A DNA stretch of 22,833 bases from PNC22 sp035654175 (lineage in GTDB: Bacteria > Planctomycetota > Phycisphaerae > Phycisphaerales > UBA1924): the NCBI GenBank assembly GCA_035654175.1, contig DASRXL010000265.1, positions 1 to 22,833 of the forward strand, read 5' to 3'. A model generated the notes under the pieces. The model saw nothing but the letters and a program-made list of their open reading frames with translations. It had not been told where the DNA came from and did not search any database. This document shows positions 6,984 to 14,761 of this stretch, one piece after another. The position numbers and the translations under genes were made by a program. How positions within the stretch are numbered: the first letter of the stretch is position 1; every line of letters begins with the position of its first letter.

Positions 6984-8015
6984 GTGAAGAAGCTGGTCCC
7001 TATCGCGCTGACGGTGATATTCCTTCTGGCGCTGCTCTCCTTCACCGTCACCTACTCGGTGCGCTTCACCGAGGCGGCGGTCGTCACGACATTCGGAAAG
7101 GCGAGCGAGAAGTCCACGATCACGGAGCCGGGCCTGCGGTTCAAGTGGCCGTACCCGATCCAGGCGGTGACCACCTACGACACGCGCACCCGCCTGCTCC
7201 AGACCCGCGCCGAGGCGCAGCAGACGCGCGACGATCGGCAGATCATCGTCGAGGCGTTCCTGACGTGGCGCGTCGCCGACCCGCTGAAGTTCTTCGAGCG
7301 TTTCAGCAACGCGGGCACGCGCCCGGAGGACCACTTCGCCGCCGCCGAGAGCACGCTCAAGTCCCTTCTCGCCGGCGCGATGTCCGAGACCGGCAAGTAC
7401 GCCCTCTCCGACCTCTTCACCCCCACCGGCGGGTCGAAGCTGCCGGAGCTGGAGGGCGGGATCCTGGCCGCCCTCACCCGGCCGGACGATCGCGGCAACT
7501 CCATCGGGGATTACGGGATCGACCCGACCGCCGTGGGCATCCATCGCGTCCGCCTCGCCGAGGCGACCACCCGCGCGGTCAACGACCGCATGGCGGCCAA
7601 CCGCGACCGCCTGGCCAAGGAGATCGAGGCGGGCGGGCAGGCCATCGCGCAGGCGATCCGCGCCAAGGCCCAGGCCGACAGCGAGCGCATCCTGACGTTC
7701 GCGCAGCTCAAGGCCCGCCAGATCGAGGCGGAGGGCGACACCGCCGCGGCGCAATACCAGAGCCGCATGGGCGAGCACCCGGAGCTCGCCGTCTTCCTCA
7801 AGAACCTGGACCTGCTCCGGAGGGCCTTCAGCGAGCGCACGACGGTGATTCTCTCGACCGATTCGCCCGGCTTCTCGCTCGTCGATCCGAAGGCCATGAG
7901 CGAGAATCCGGCGGGGGCCATCCCCTCCAGCGGCCTTCCCGAGGCCTGGGGCGGCGCGGGAGCCTCCGGCGGCGATGAGGGCGGGGGCGCGCAGGGCGAG
8001 GAGGGCTCGCGGTGA
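6984..8015 (+). CDS. SPFH/Band 7 protein, HflC-like
   Basis: 343 residues from a GTG at 6984. The start is chosen because GAGGAG lies eight bases upstream and the protein then opens with KKLVPIAL and a membrane helix (about residues 5-24), as HflC does; an ATG at 6963 would add only MRRGAHP. The SPFH domain follows (RFTEAAVVTTFGKA, EPGLRFKWPYPIQ, YDTRTRLLQTRAEAQQTRD, IIVEAFLTWRVADP). A charged helical region with HflC-type repeats spans about 193-256 (AKAQADSERIL, ARQIEAEGD). The near-C-terminal FLKNLDLLRRAF and TVILSTDSPGFSLV also fit HflC. A Gly/Glu/Ser-rich tail of about 45 residues is added. The stop overlaps the GTG of the next SPFH gene (GTGA), indicating coupled translation. The protein is anchored in the inner membrane, probably as partner of its two neighbours. 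Confidence 0.92.
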   Translation: MKKLVPIALTVIFLLALLSFTVTYSVRFTEAAVVTTFGKASEKSTITEPGLRFKWPYPIQAVTTYDTRTRLLQTRAEAQQTRDDRQIIVEAFLTWRVADPLKFFERFSNAGTRPEDHFAAAESTLKSLLAGAMSETGKYALSDLFTPTGGSKLPELEGGILAALTRPDDRGNSIGDYGIDPTAVGIHRVRLAEATTRAVNDRMAANRDRLAKEIEAGGQAIAQAIRAKAQADSERILTFAQLKARQIEAEGDTAAAQYQSRMGEHPELAVFLKNLDLLRRAFSERTTVILSTDSPGFSLVDPKAMSENPAGAIPSSGLPEAWGGAGASGGDEGGGAQGEEGSR

Positions 8016-9433
8016 CCAAGCAGCACCCGGCCCAAGGGCCCCACGATCACGGCGAGGCGGACACCGGACCGAGCCGCGCGGCGTCGGTGCAGCTCCGCCG
8101 GCGCGACGAGCGCGTGGACCACGCCTCGCTCATGGACCCCGCGAACCAGTCGCTCGCCGAGGCGCTGCGGATCACCTTCCGGCTGCTGCAGCTGGCGATG
8201 GTCGTGCTGGTCGTGCTCTACATCGGGAGCGGGTTCCAGTCGGTGCGGGCCAACGAGCGCGGGGTGCGCCTGGTGTTCGGCGACGTCGCCGCGCAGGACC
8301 TCCGCCCCGGCTTCCACTTCTCTCCACCCTACCCCATCGGCGAGCTCGTGAAGGTGGACGTCGGCAACAAGGAGCTGAACATCGACAGGATGTTCTGGCC
8401 CTACGTCGAGCCCGGGCGCGAGAACCAGGCGGTGGACCAGCTGCGCCAGTCCTCGAGCCTGAGCCCGGACCAGGACGGCTTTCTCCTCACCGCCGACGGC
8501 GCCATCGCCCACACGCAGTGGCGCGTGCAGTACTCCCGCGCGGACGCGAGCCGCTACGCCGCGAGCGTGTACCCCGAGCACGAGACCGGGATGATCCGCG
8601 CGGCGGTGCAGCGCGGGATCGTGCGGGCGATCGCGGAGGTCGAGATCGACGCGCTGCTCAAGCAGGGGGTGAGCGAGGACGGGTCGGTGGCGCTGCGCGC
8701 CAAGGCGATTGCGCAGCAGACCCTGCAGGAGATGGGGGTGGACGGCACGGGGCTGGAGATCGCCCAGTTGTCGCTCTCGGCGAAGATCCCGCCGGCCTAC
8801 CTGCGCGATGCGTTCAACAGCGTGCTCGAGGCGTCGAGCAACGCCAGCAAGGCGCGGGAGGACGCGCAGCGCGAGGGCAACACCACGCTCTCCAACGCGG
8901 CGGGCGGGGCGGCCCCGCTGCTGATCGAGCTCATCAACCGCTACGAGGCGCAGATCGACGAGGACGACCAGGCGGGGGCCTCCGAGACGCTCGGGCTCAT
9001 CGAGAGCGTGTTCGAGGGCCGGCCGGTCGTGGTCGACGGGACGGAGCGCAACCCGCCGGTCGGCGGGACGGTGGCCGAGATGATGTACCAGGCGGAGCGG
9101 CACCGCTCGACCGTGGTCGACGCCGCGAAGTCGGACCTGGCGCTGTTCCAGGCCAAGCTCGGGCAGTTCCGCCAGAACCCGACGGTGATGGTGTCGGCGG
9201 ACTGGACCGACGCCCTGGGGAGCTTCTTCGGCGACGAGCGGGTGGAGGTCTTCTTCAACCCGTCCGGCGTCGACACGCTCGAGCTGCTCATCAACCGCGA
9301 TCCCGAGCTGCGCGTGGAGCAGGAGCGGCGGCAGCGCGAGGCGGAGGCCGAGCGGGCGGCGGAGGACCGGAGGCAGGAGATGGAACGCGACCGCTTCAGA
9401 ACGCAGGAAGGCCTGAACGCGACCCCGGGTTGA
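8012..9433 (+). CDS. SPFH/Band 7 protein, HflK-like with divergent C-terminal extension
   Basis: 473 residues from a GTG at 8012 that overlaps the preceding stop by four bases. A polar, His/Asp-rich N-terminal tail (1-50) leads to one membrane helix (about 55-73). The SPFH domain begins FQSVRANERGVRLVFGDV and continues PGFHFSPPYPIGELVKVDV, matching HflK. The middle contains the expected DGFLLTADGAIAHTQWRVQY and the helix RDAFNSVLEASSNASKAREDA. After this, where HflK usually has a long helical crown with Glu/Ala repeats, the sequence changes to a Gly/Ala linker and a mixed domain (about 290-430). It ends in a highly charged helix rich in Arg/Glu (about 432-465). Only 16 bp separate it from the ABC ATPase gene. 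Its co-occurrence with the HflC-like gene suggests a mixed SPFH oligomer. Confidence 0.9.
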   Translation: MTKQHPAQGPHDHGEADTGPSRAASVQLRRRDERVDHASLMDPANQSLAEALRITFRLLQLAMVVLVVLYIGSGFQSVRANERGVRLVFGDVAAQDLRPGFHFSPPYPIGELVKVDVGNKELNIDRMFWPYVEPGRENQAVDQLRQSSSLSPDQDGFLLTADGAIAHTQWRVQYSRADASRYAASVYPEHETGMIRAAVQRGIVRAIAEVEIDALLKQGVSEDGSVALRAKAIAQQTLQEMGVDGTGLEIAQLSLSAKIPPAYLRDAFNSVLEASSNASKAREDAQREGNTTLSNAAGGAAPLLIELINRYEAQIDEDDQAGASETLGLIESVFEGRPVVVDGTERNPPVGGTVAEMMYQAERHRSTVVDAAKSDLALFQAKLGQFRQNPTVMVSADWTDALGSFFGDERVEVFFNPSGVDTLELLINRDPELRVEQERRQREAEAERAAEDRRQEMERDRFRTQEGLNATPG

Positions 9434-9449
9434 CGGGGCGAGGATGCCG

Positions 9450-10742
9450 ATGAACCAGGCGATTGACAGCGCGGCCCGGGGAAAGCCGGTCGTCGCGTGC
9501 CAGAACCTCTCGAAGACCTTCCGCGATTTCTGGATGCGCAGCCGCGCCCGGGCGGTGGACTCGCTCTCCTTCGACATCGCTCCGCGCGAGATCTTCGGGC
9601 TGCTCGGGCCGAACGGCTCGGGCAAGAGCACGACCATCAAGATCATGCTCGGCCTGCTCCGGCCGACGCGGGGGCGGGTCGCGATCTTCGGCAAGCCGCC
9701 GTCCGACGTGAGCATCAAGAAGCGGATCGGGTACCTGCCCGAGGAGTCGTACCTCTACCCCTTCCTGAACGCGAGGGAGACGCTCGACTACTACGGCAAG
9801 CTCTTCGAGCTGTCGCACTCGGTGCGCCGGCGGCGCGTGGACGAGCTGCTCGACATGGTGGGGCTCACGCACGTGCAGCACCGGCCGATCCGCGAATACT
9901 CCAAGGGCATGCAGCGGCGCATCGGCCTCGCTCAAGCGCTGATCAACGACCCCGACCTGCTCATCCTCGACGAACCGACCACCGGGCTCGATCCCATCGG
10001 CACGCGCCAGGTCAAGGACCTGATCCTCGAGCTCGGCCGGCGCGGCAAGACCGTGCTGCTCTCCAGCCATCTGCTCGCCGACGTCGAGGACTGCGTGGAC
10101 CGGATGGTCATCCTCTACGGCGGGCGCAAGCGCGACGAGGGCACGTGCGACACCATGCTGGTCACGCACGATCGCACCACGATCGAGACCGACGCCCTCG
10201 ACGACGAGACGATCGCCGAGATCGACGAGGTGCTCCGCCGCCGTTCGGGCGGCCGGCGCAGCGTGCTCCGCGTCTCCCACCCCCGCCAGACGCTCGAGCA
10301 GAAGTTCCTTGCCATCGTCGAGCAGGCCCGCACCGAGCGGCTCGAGACCGCGGGGGCGACCCACGGCGGCACGACCGCGGCATTCCTCAAGGCCGGCGAG
10401 CGATCCAGCGGGGAGGACCTCATCTCGCGCCTCACCTCCGAGGAGCCCGAGCGGGGCGCCACGTTCGAGGACGCCGGCGAGATCGCGCCGGAGTCCGAGG
10501 CCGCAGATCGCGCCGAGGCTCTCATCGAAGGCTTGGTGGCCGAGCCCCGGCCAGAGCCCCGGCCAGAGCCCGCCCGCCCCGCGGCTGCCGCCCCGGGAGC
10601 GCCGGCGCACCGCGCCGGCCCCGCGCGCCCGGCCGACGCACCCCGGGACGCCGATGCGCCGGACGTGGACACGTCCGTGATCGACTCCCTGCTCGCCGGG
10701 GGCGACGAGCCCGAGAAGCGGGACGGGGGCCGCCAGCCGTGA
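9450..10742 (+). CDS. ABC transporter ATP-binding protein with long C-terminal tail
   Basis: 430 residues from the ATG at 9450. GAGG lies six bases before this ATG, whereas the ATG at 9444 touches the same GAGG, so the second is preferred. The domain order is that of an ABC-2 exporter ATPase: Walker A GPNGSGKST (53-61), the Q-loop region with Glu in place of Gln (GYLPEES, 94-100), signature YSKGMQRR (150-157), Walker B LLILDEP (170-176), D-loop GLDP and H-loop His207 (LLSSHLL). Residues about 240-325 resemble the small C-terminal domain of such ATPases. The remaining 100 or so residues are Pro/Ala/Glu-rich and probably disordered, with EPRP repeats, ending in a short helix-like DTSVIDSLLAGG. 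Such a tail is unusual. The next gene, a permease, overlaps by four bases (GTGA), so the pair is almost certainly one transporter. Confidence 0.95.
   Translation: MNQAIDSAARGKPVVACQNLSKTFRDFWMRSRARAVDSLSFDIAPREIFGLLGPNGSGKSTTIKIMLGLLRPTRGRVAIFGKPPSDVSIKKRIGYLPEESYLYPFLNARETLDYYGKLFELSHSVRRRRVDELLDMVGLTHVQHRPIREYSKGMQRRIGLAQALINDPDLLILDEPTTGLDPIGTRQVKDLILELGRRGKTVLLSSHLLADVEDCVDRMVILYGGRKRDEGTCDTMLVTHDRTTIETDALDDETIAEIDEVLRRRSGGRRSVLRVSHPRQTLEQKFLAIVEQARTERLETAGATHGGTTAAFLKAGERSSGEDLISRLTSEEPERGATFEDAGEIAPESEAADRAEALIEGLVAEPRPEPRPEPARPAAAAPGAPAHRAGPARPADAPRDADAPDVDTSVIDSLLAGGDEPEKRDGGRQP
10542..10571 (+). repeat. 12-bp tandem repeat in the ABC ATPase tail (2.5 copies)
   Basis: GAGCCCCGGCCA is present twice in perfect tandem (10542-10553 and 10554-10565), followed by a partial GAGCCC. 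It is in frame and encodes EPRP-EPRP-EP in the disordered C-terminal tail, so copy-number change would not shift the reading frame. Confidence 0.85.
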
Positions 10743-12739
10743 CGATCCGGGAACGATTCGCGGCCGCGAACCGCCTGCAGCGATCCAGGCCGTTCAAGAT
10801 CATCGCGAGCGTGGTGATCGTGCTCGCCGCGGTCGCGGCGTTCGCGACGTACACCGTGCGTCAGACGGCGCCGGCGGCGCCCACGACCGCCGCGCAGCCC
10901 GAGCTGCCCGAGCCCGCGGCCGGGGAGGAGCTGACGGAGGCGGAGCAGACCATCCGCTCGGCGATCGAGTCGAGCCGGAAGGCCTTCCGCGAGGTGATGC
11001 GGGGGCGCACCGACTGGCGGAGCTTCGGCTTCGGCGCGGCGGTGGTGGCGGCGCTGGCGCTGACGGTGGTGTGGCTCGGCCTCGGATTGACGTACCTCTC
11101 GCTGCTGCTGGTGGCGGGGCTCGTGGGCGTGCCGCTGCTCCAGTTCGAGCCCACCGCGACGGCGGGCAAGATGTTCCTGGGGATCGTGGCGCTGACGGCG
11201 TCGTTCACGGCGCTGCTGCAGCTCGTGCGCCTGGCGCTGGGCCATTCGGACCCGGTTTGTTCCATCGCCCGCGTGGTGCTGGACGAGGCCGTCCGGATGA
11301 AGATCTCGCTGGTCTTCATCGTGATCCTCATCATCGGTCTGGCCGCCCTGCCCAACGCGCTCGACCCCGACCAGCCGCTGCGCTACCGGGTGCAGTCGTT
11401 CCTCTCGTTCAGCACCGGGCTTTCGTTCTGGACCATCGCCGTGCTGGTGCTGCTCTTCAGCGCCGCCACGGTCGCGTTCGATCAGCGCGACAAGATCATC
11501 TGGCAGACCATGACCAAGCCGGTCTCGCCCTGGAGCTACATCCTGGGCAAGTGGCTGGGCGTGAGCGCGCTCAGCGCCGTGCTGCTGGCGGTGTGCGCCT
11601 CGGGCATCTTCCTCTTCGTGGAGTATCTGCGCGGCCAGCCCGCGCTCGGCGAGCGTGAGGCGTACGTCGCCGCGGGGGGCGGCGAGGACCTCACCGAGGA
11701 CCGCTGGATCCTCGAAACCCAGGTGCTGGCCTCGCGCGTGATGATCGAGAACGAGCCGCCCTTCACCCGCGCGACGCCCGAGTTCCAGTCCGGCGCCGAG
11801 CAATTCATCCAATCCCGCCAGGCGCTGGACCCGGGCTTCGCGGCGGACGCCGGCGAGCGGGCCAAGATCACCGAGGAGCTCTTCAAGAACGCGCTCACCG
11901 AGTATCGCTCGATCGAGCCCGGCCGCTCCGAGCTCTTCGTCTTCAGGGGGCTGGAGCCCGCGCGCGAGCGGGACGCGCTGCTCACGTTCCGCCACCGGAT
12001 CGACGCCGGGGGCAACCGGCCGGACGAGTTCTACGTGGTGTCCTTCGAGTTCACCAACGGCACGCAGCTGATCCAGCGCATGGGCCCGGGGTTCTACCAC
12101 TCGGCCACGCTGTGGCCGTCGGTCGTGCAGAACGTCACCGAGAGCGACCTGGCCGCGGAGAAGGAGCCCGAACGCCGGCGCGAGATGGCCGAGCTCGACG
12201 GCGCGGTCGTCGTTCGCGTCACCAACGGCGACATCCGGTCGCGGACCGTCAACGGGGAGACGATCACCTTCCCGCCCGGCGGCATGGAGCTCTCGTACTC
12301 CGTGGGAAGCTACCGAGGCAACTTCCTGCGGGCGATGCTGGTGCTCTGGGGCAAGCTCGTCTTCCTGGCGATCGTGGCGGTATGGGCGTCGACGTTCCTG
12401 AGCTTCCCCGTCGCCTCCCTCGTGGCCTTCGGCGTGTTCCTCGCGGCCGAGGGGTCGGGCTACCTGCGCACCAGCCTGGAGTCGTTCGCCACAAGCGACA
12501 CGCAGGGGAACATCAAGATCCTCAGCCTGATCGCGGCGTGGGTGACCCAGGTCGTCTCCGGCGCCTTCAGCCTGTACGGCGATCTCCGCCCGACGCGCCG
12601 CCTCGTGCAGGGGGAGCTGATCCCCGTCGCGGACCTTCTGGCCGGCTTCGTGTTCCTGCTCGCCGGCAGCGCCGTGCTGTATCTCGGGGCGGCGATCACC
12701 CTGCGGCGGCGTGAACTCGCCACGTACTCGGGGCGGTAG
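10739..12739 (+). CDS. ABC-2 type transporter permease with large soluble insert
   Basis: 666 residues from a GTG at 10739 overlapping the ATPase stop (GTGA). This start puts the first membrane helix at about residues 19-38, after a short basic N-terminus. Further helices lie at about 97-117, 119-134, 146-165, 188-206, 226-247 and 272-296, then at about 533-553, 555-571, 594-613 and 627-654. Between the two membrane blocks is a soluble domain of about 230 residues (300-530), with strands such as DEFYVVSFEF and AVVVRVTNGDI; it is probably on the outer face. DQRDKIIWQTMTKPVSPWS and YILGKWLG (248-274) match the equivalent segment of the minus-strand permease (SKPISRASVIFGKYLG), so the two are related. 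The N-terminal acidic region (about 50-90) is also soluble. The protein should form the membrane part of an exporter with the ATPase before it. Substrate unknown. Confidence 0.9.
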   Translation: MTIRERFAAANRLQRSRPFKIIASVVIVLAAVAAFATYTVRQTAPAAPTTAAQPELPEPAAGEELTEAEQTIRSAIESSRKAFREVMRGRTDWRSFGFGAAVVAALALTVVWLGLGLTYLSLLLVAGLVGVPLLQFEPTATAGKMFLGIVALTASFTALLQLVRLALGHSDPVCSIARVVLDEAVRMKISLVFIVILIIGLAALPNALDPDQPLRYRVQSFLSFSTGLSFWTIAVLVLLFSAATVAFDQRDKIIWQTMTKPVSPWSYILGKWLGVSALSAVLLAVCASGIFLFVEYLRGQPALGEREAYVAAGGGEDLTEDRWILETQVLASRVMIENEPPFTRATPEFQSGAEQFIQSRQALDPGFAADAGERAKITEELFKNALTEYRSIEPGRSELFVFRGLEPARERDALLTFRHRIDAGGNRPDEFYVVSFEFTNGTQLIQRMGPGFYHSATLWPSVVQNVTESDLAAEKEPERRREMAELDGAVVVRVTNGDIRSRTVNGETITFPPGGMELSYSVGSYRGNFLRAMLVLWGKLVFLAIVAVWASTFLSFPVASLVAFGVFLAAEGSGYLRTSLESFATSDTQGNIKILSLIAAWVTQVVSGAFSLYGDLRPTRRLVQGELIPVADLLAGFVFLLAGSAVLYLGAAITLRRRELATYSGR

Positions 12740-12767
12740 AACCCGCGGGGCCCCACAGGGAGCGGCC

Positions 12768-14729
12768 ATGAAACGAGACACGCTCATTCAGATCGGCGCC
12801 ACGCTGGTGCTGCTCTGCGCGCTGGGGCTCTCCGGCGGCCTCGCCTCGGCGATCACCAACTCCGAAGGGCGGCACCAGCTCACCTACGCCGATACCGCCG
12901 AGGAGGGCGATCCGCCGGAGGTGTCGCTCGGCATCGCGATGGGGGCGTTCCGCGGCGTGTTCGTCAACTGGCTCTGGTTCCGCGCGACCGACCTGAAGGA
13001 GAAGGGCCAGTACTACGAGGCCATGGAGCTCGCGCGGGCCATCACCCGTCTCCAGCCGCGGTTCCCGCACGTGTGGGTGTTCCACGCGTGGAACATGGCG
13101 TACAACATCTCCGTCGCCACGCAGACGCCGGAGGAGCGCTGGCAGTGGGTGCAGGCCGGCATCCGGCTGCTGCGCAGCGAGGGCATCCCGGCGAACCCCA
13201 ACGACATGCTCCTGCACAAGGAGCTGGCGTGGATCTTCCTGCACAAGGTGGCGGGGATCACCGACGACGCCAATCAGTTCTACAAGCGCAAGCTCGCCGA
13301 GGAATGGACGATCGTGCTCGGCGAGCCGCCAACGACCATCGACGGCGACCGCTCGCGCCAGGGGGCGGTCAACCGCTTCGCCGCATGGCTGCAGGTGATC
13401 GCCGACGCGCCGGAAACGCCCGAGGAGCTCGCGGCGGCGAGCCCCAAGGCCGTCGAGCTGCTCGGGCGCCTCGAGGAGGGGTGGGGCATCCGCGACGACA
13501 TGGACATCCTCCGGCGGTACGCCGTGCACCAGGCGCTCAGCCGCTCGGTGCGCAGGCAGGAGGCGGTCGCCGCGATGAAGGACCGCAGCCTCGCCTTCGC
13601 CCGCCTACTGGACGACCCCGAGTATGCCGAGGCTTGGCCGGTGCTCATCTCGCATATCCGCCGGCGCGTGCTCACCGAGGAGTACAACATGGAGCCGGCG
13701 CGCATGATCCGCTACACGCGCAAGTACGGCCCCATCGACTGGCGCCACCCGGCCGCCCACGCGCTCTACTGGTCGGCCCGGGGCGTGGAGGAGTCGCTCA
13801 CCCGCTGGACCGAGGAGAACAAGCAGGATTTCGACTTCATCAACACGGACCGGGTCACGATCCAGTCGCTCCAGGAGCTGTACCGTTCCGGCGAGATCTT
13901 CTTCAACTTCTTCGACTCGATCACCGGCGGCGCGAGCTTCTACCTGGCCGCCGTGAACCCGCACTTCGTGGAGAGCTACGGCGAGGTGCTCGGGGAGCTC
14001 GTCGCCCGCTCGTGGGCCGACCGCGCCAAGCGCCCGTACACCGTGTACTCGGCGGGTTACGAGAACTTCCTGCGCGACGCCGTCCGCTTCTTCTACCGGC
14101 GCGGCCAGCGCGACCTGGCCGAGAAGTATTACCACGAGCTCGCGACCTACCCAGGCCAGAACATCAACAACCCGTACTTCAAGATCGACGTCTCCCAGCC
14201 GCTCGATCGGTTCGTGCTCACCGAGCTGCAGGAGGACCGCATCCGCTCGGCGTACGTGCTCGTGTCCGAGGTGGTCGGCTCCCTCCAGGGCGCCTTCACC
14301 GCCGGCCTGCTCGGCGGCGACGACGAGCTCTTCCGCAAGAGCGTGGAGTGGGCCGGCCAGGCGCACAGGTACTACTGGGAGACGCAGACGCGCGAGGTCG
14401 TCGCCGCCCCCGCCGGCGAGACGCGGACCGGCGTGCTCGACCCCGACTTCAACGTCGTCGCCGGCGAGGTCTTCGCCCAGACGGTCCAGCTGTTCCCGCT
14501 CGACGAGGCGGTCGAGATGTACGGCCGCGCCCCCGAGCCCCTGCGCAGGTACGCGTACGACTACATGGTCGCGGCGTGGAAGCCCTCCGTGGACGAGGCC
14601 GCCGCCGCCGGGGGCCGACCCTTCGCGGAGCTGTTCCCGGAGCCGTCCGGCATGGAGGCGCACCGCGCCATGCTCGAGGCCCGCGCAAAGGAGGCGGAGC
14701 AGAAGAGGCTGGACCTCGAGAAGAAGTGA
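12768..14729 (+). CDS. Membrane-anchored or secreted TPR-like helical repeat protein
   Basis: 653 residues from the ATG at 12768, with AGGGAG five bases upstream. The N-terminus has one hydrophobic segment (about 8-28) ending GGLASA, either a signal peptide or an anchor. The rest is helical and rich in Trp/Tyr/Arg, with TPR-like pairs. The clearest is at about 65-115 (RATDLKEKGQYYEAMELARA, then RLQPRFPHVWVFHAWNMAYN). Others include ELAWIFLHKV, the ELATYPGQN region and the final AMLEARAKEAEQKR. It is probably a periplasmic or outer-face scaffold. It follows the ABC permease by 28 bp on the same strand and is the last plus-strand gene of the set, meeting purC tail to tail. Its placement suggests that it works with the exporter, as a partner or assembly factor. 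I do not recognise a named family, and no catalytic motif is visible. Confidence 0.88.
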   Translation: MKRDTLIQIGATLVLLCALGLSGGLASAITNSEGRHQLTYADTAEEGDPPEVSLGIAMGAFRGVFVNWLWFRATDLKEKGQYYEAMELARAITRLQPRFPHVWVFHAWNMAYNISVATQTPEERWQWVQAGIRLLRSEGIPANPNDMLLHKELAWIFLHKVAGITDDANQFYKRKLAEEWTIVLGEPPTTIDGDRSRQGAVNRFAAWLQVIADAPETPEELAAASPKAVELLGRLEEGWGIRDDMDILRRYAVHQALSRSVRRQEAVAAMKDRSLAFARLLDDPEYAEAWPVLISHIRRRVLTEEYNMEPARMIRYTRKYGPIDWRHPAAHALYWSARGVEESLTRWTEENKQDFDFINTDRVTIQSLQELYRSGEIFFNFFDSITGGASFYLAAVNPHFVESYGEVLGELVARSWADRAKRPYTVYSAGYENFLRDAVRFFYRRGQRDLAEKYYHELATYPGQNINNPYFKIDVSQPLDRFVLTELQEDRIRSAYVLVSEVVGSLQGAFTAGLLGGDDELFRKSVEWAGQAHRYYWETQTREVVAAPAGETRTGVLDPDFNVVAGEVFAQTVQLFPLDEAVEMYGRAPEPLRRYAYDYMVAAWKPSVDEAAAAGGRPFAELFPEPSGMEAHRAMLEARAKEAEQKRLDLEKK

Positions 14730-14736
14730 TCCGGGC

Positions 14737-14753
14737 GCCGGCCGCCGGCCGGT
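14737..14753. terminator. Hairpin between convergent genes
   Basis: CCGGCC (14738-14743) and GGCCGG (14747-14752) form a 6-bp stem with a three-base GCC loop, extended by one G-T pair. It fills the 32-bp space between the converging TPR-like gene and purC, where a bidirectional terminator would be expected. There is no T-run, so termination is inferred from position only. Confidence 0.35.
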
Positions 14754-14761
14754 CGGGAGGC

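Noticed and set aside
4506..7778. Upstream part of a 1529-codon minus-strand open frame
   Set aside because: Only the last 438 codons (from 4505) encode a recognisable membrane protein. The rest is antisense to two SPFH genes, is Arg/Ala/His/Asp-rich without domains, and reflects high GC at third codon positions.
4848..9433. Reading the SPFH genes as a standard hflKC locus
   Set aside because: There are three SPFH genes, one is polytopic and one has an atypical C-terminus, and no ftsH, hflX or hfq is present, so the names hflK and hflC were not assigned.
10115..12787. An 890-codon minus-strand open frame
   Set aside because: It is antisense to the ABC ATPase and permease, which have clear motifs and membrane helices; the antisense product is low-complexity and charged.
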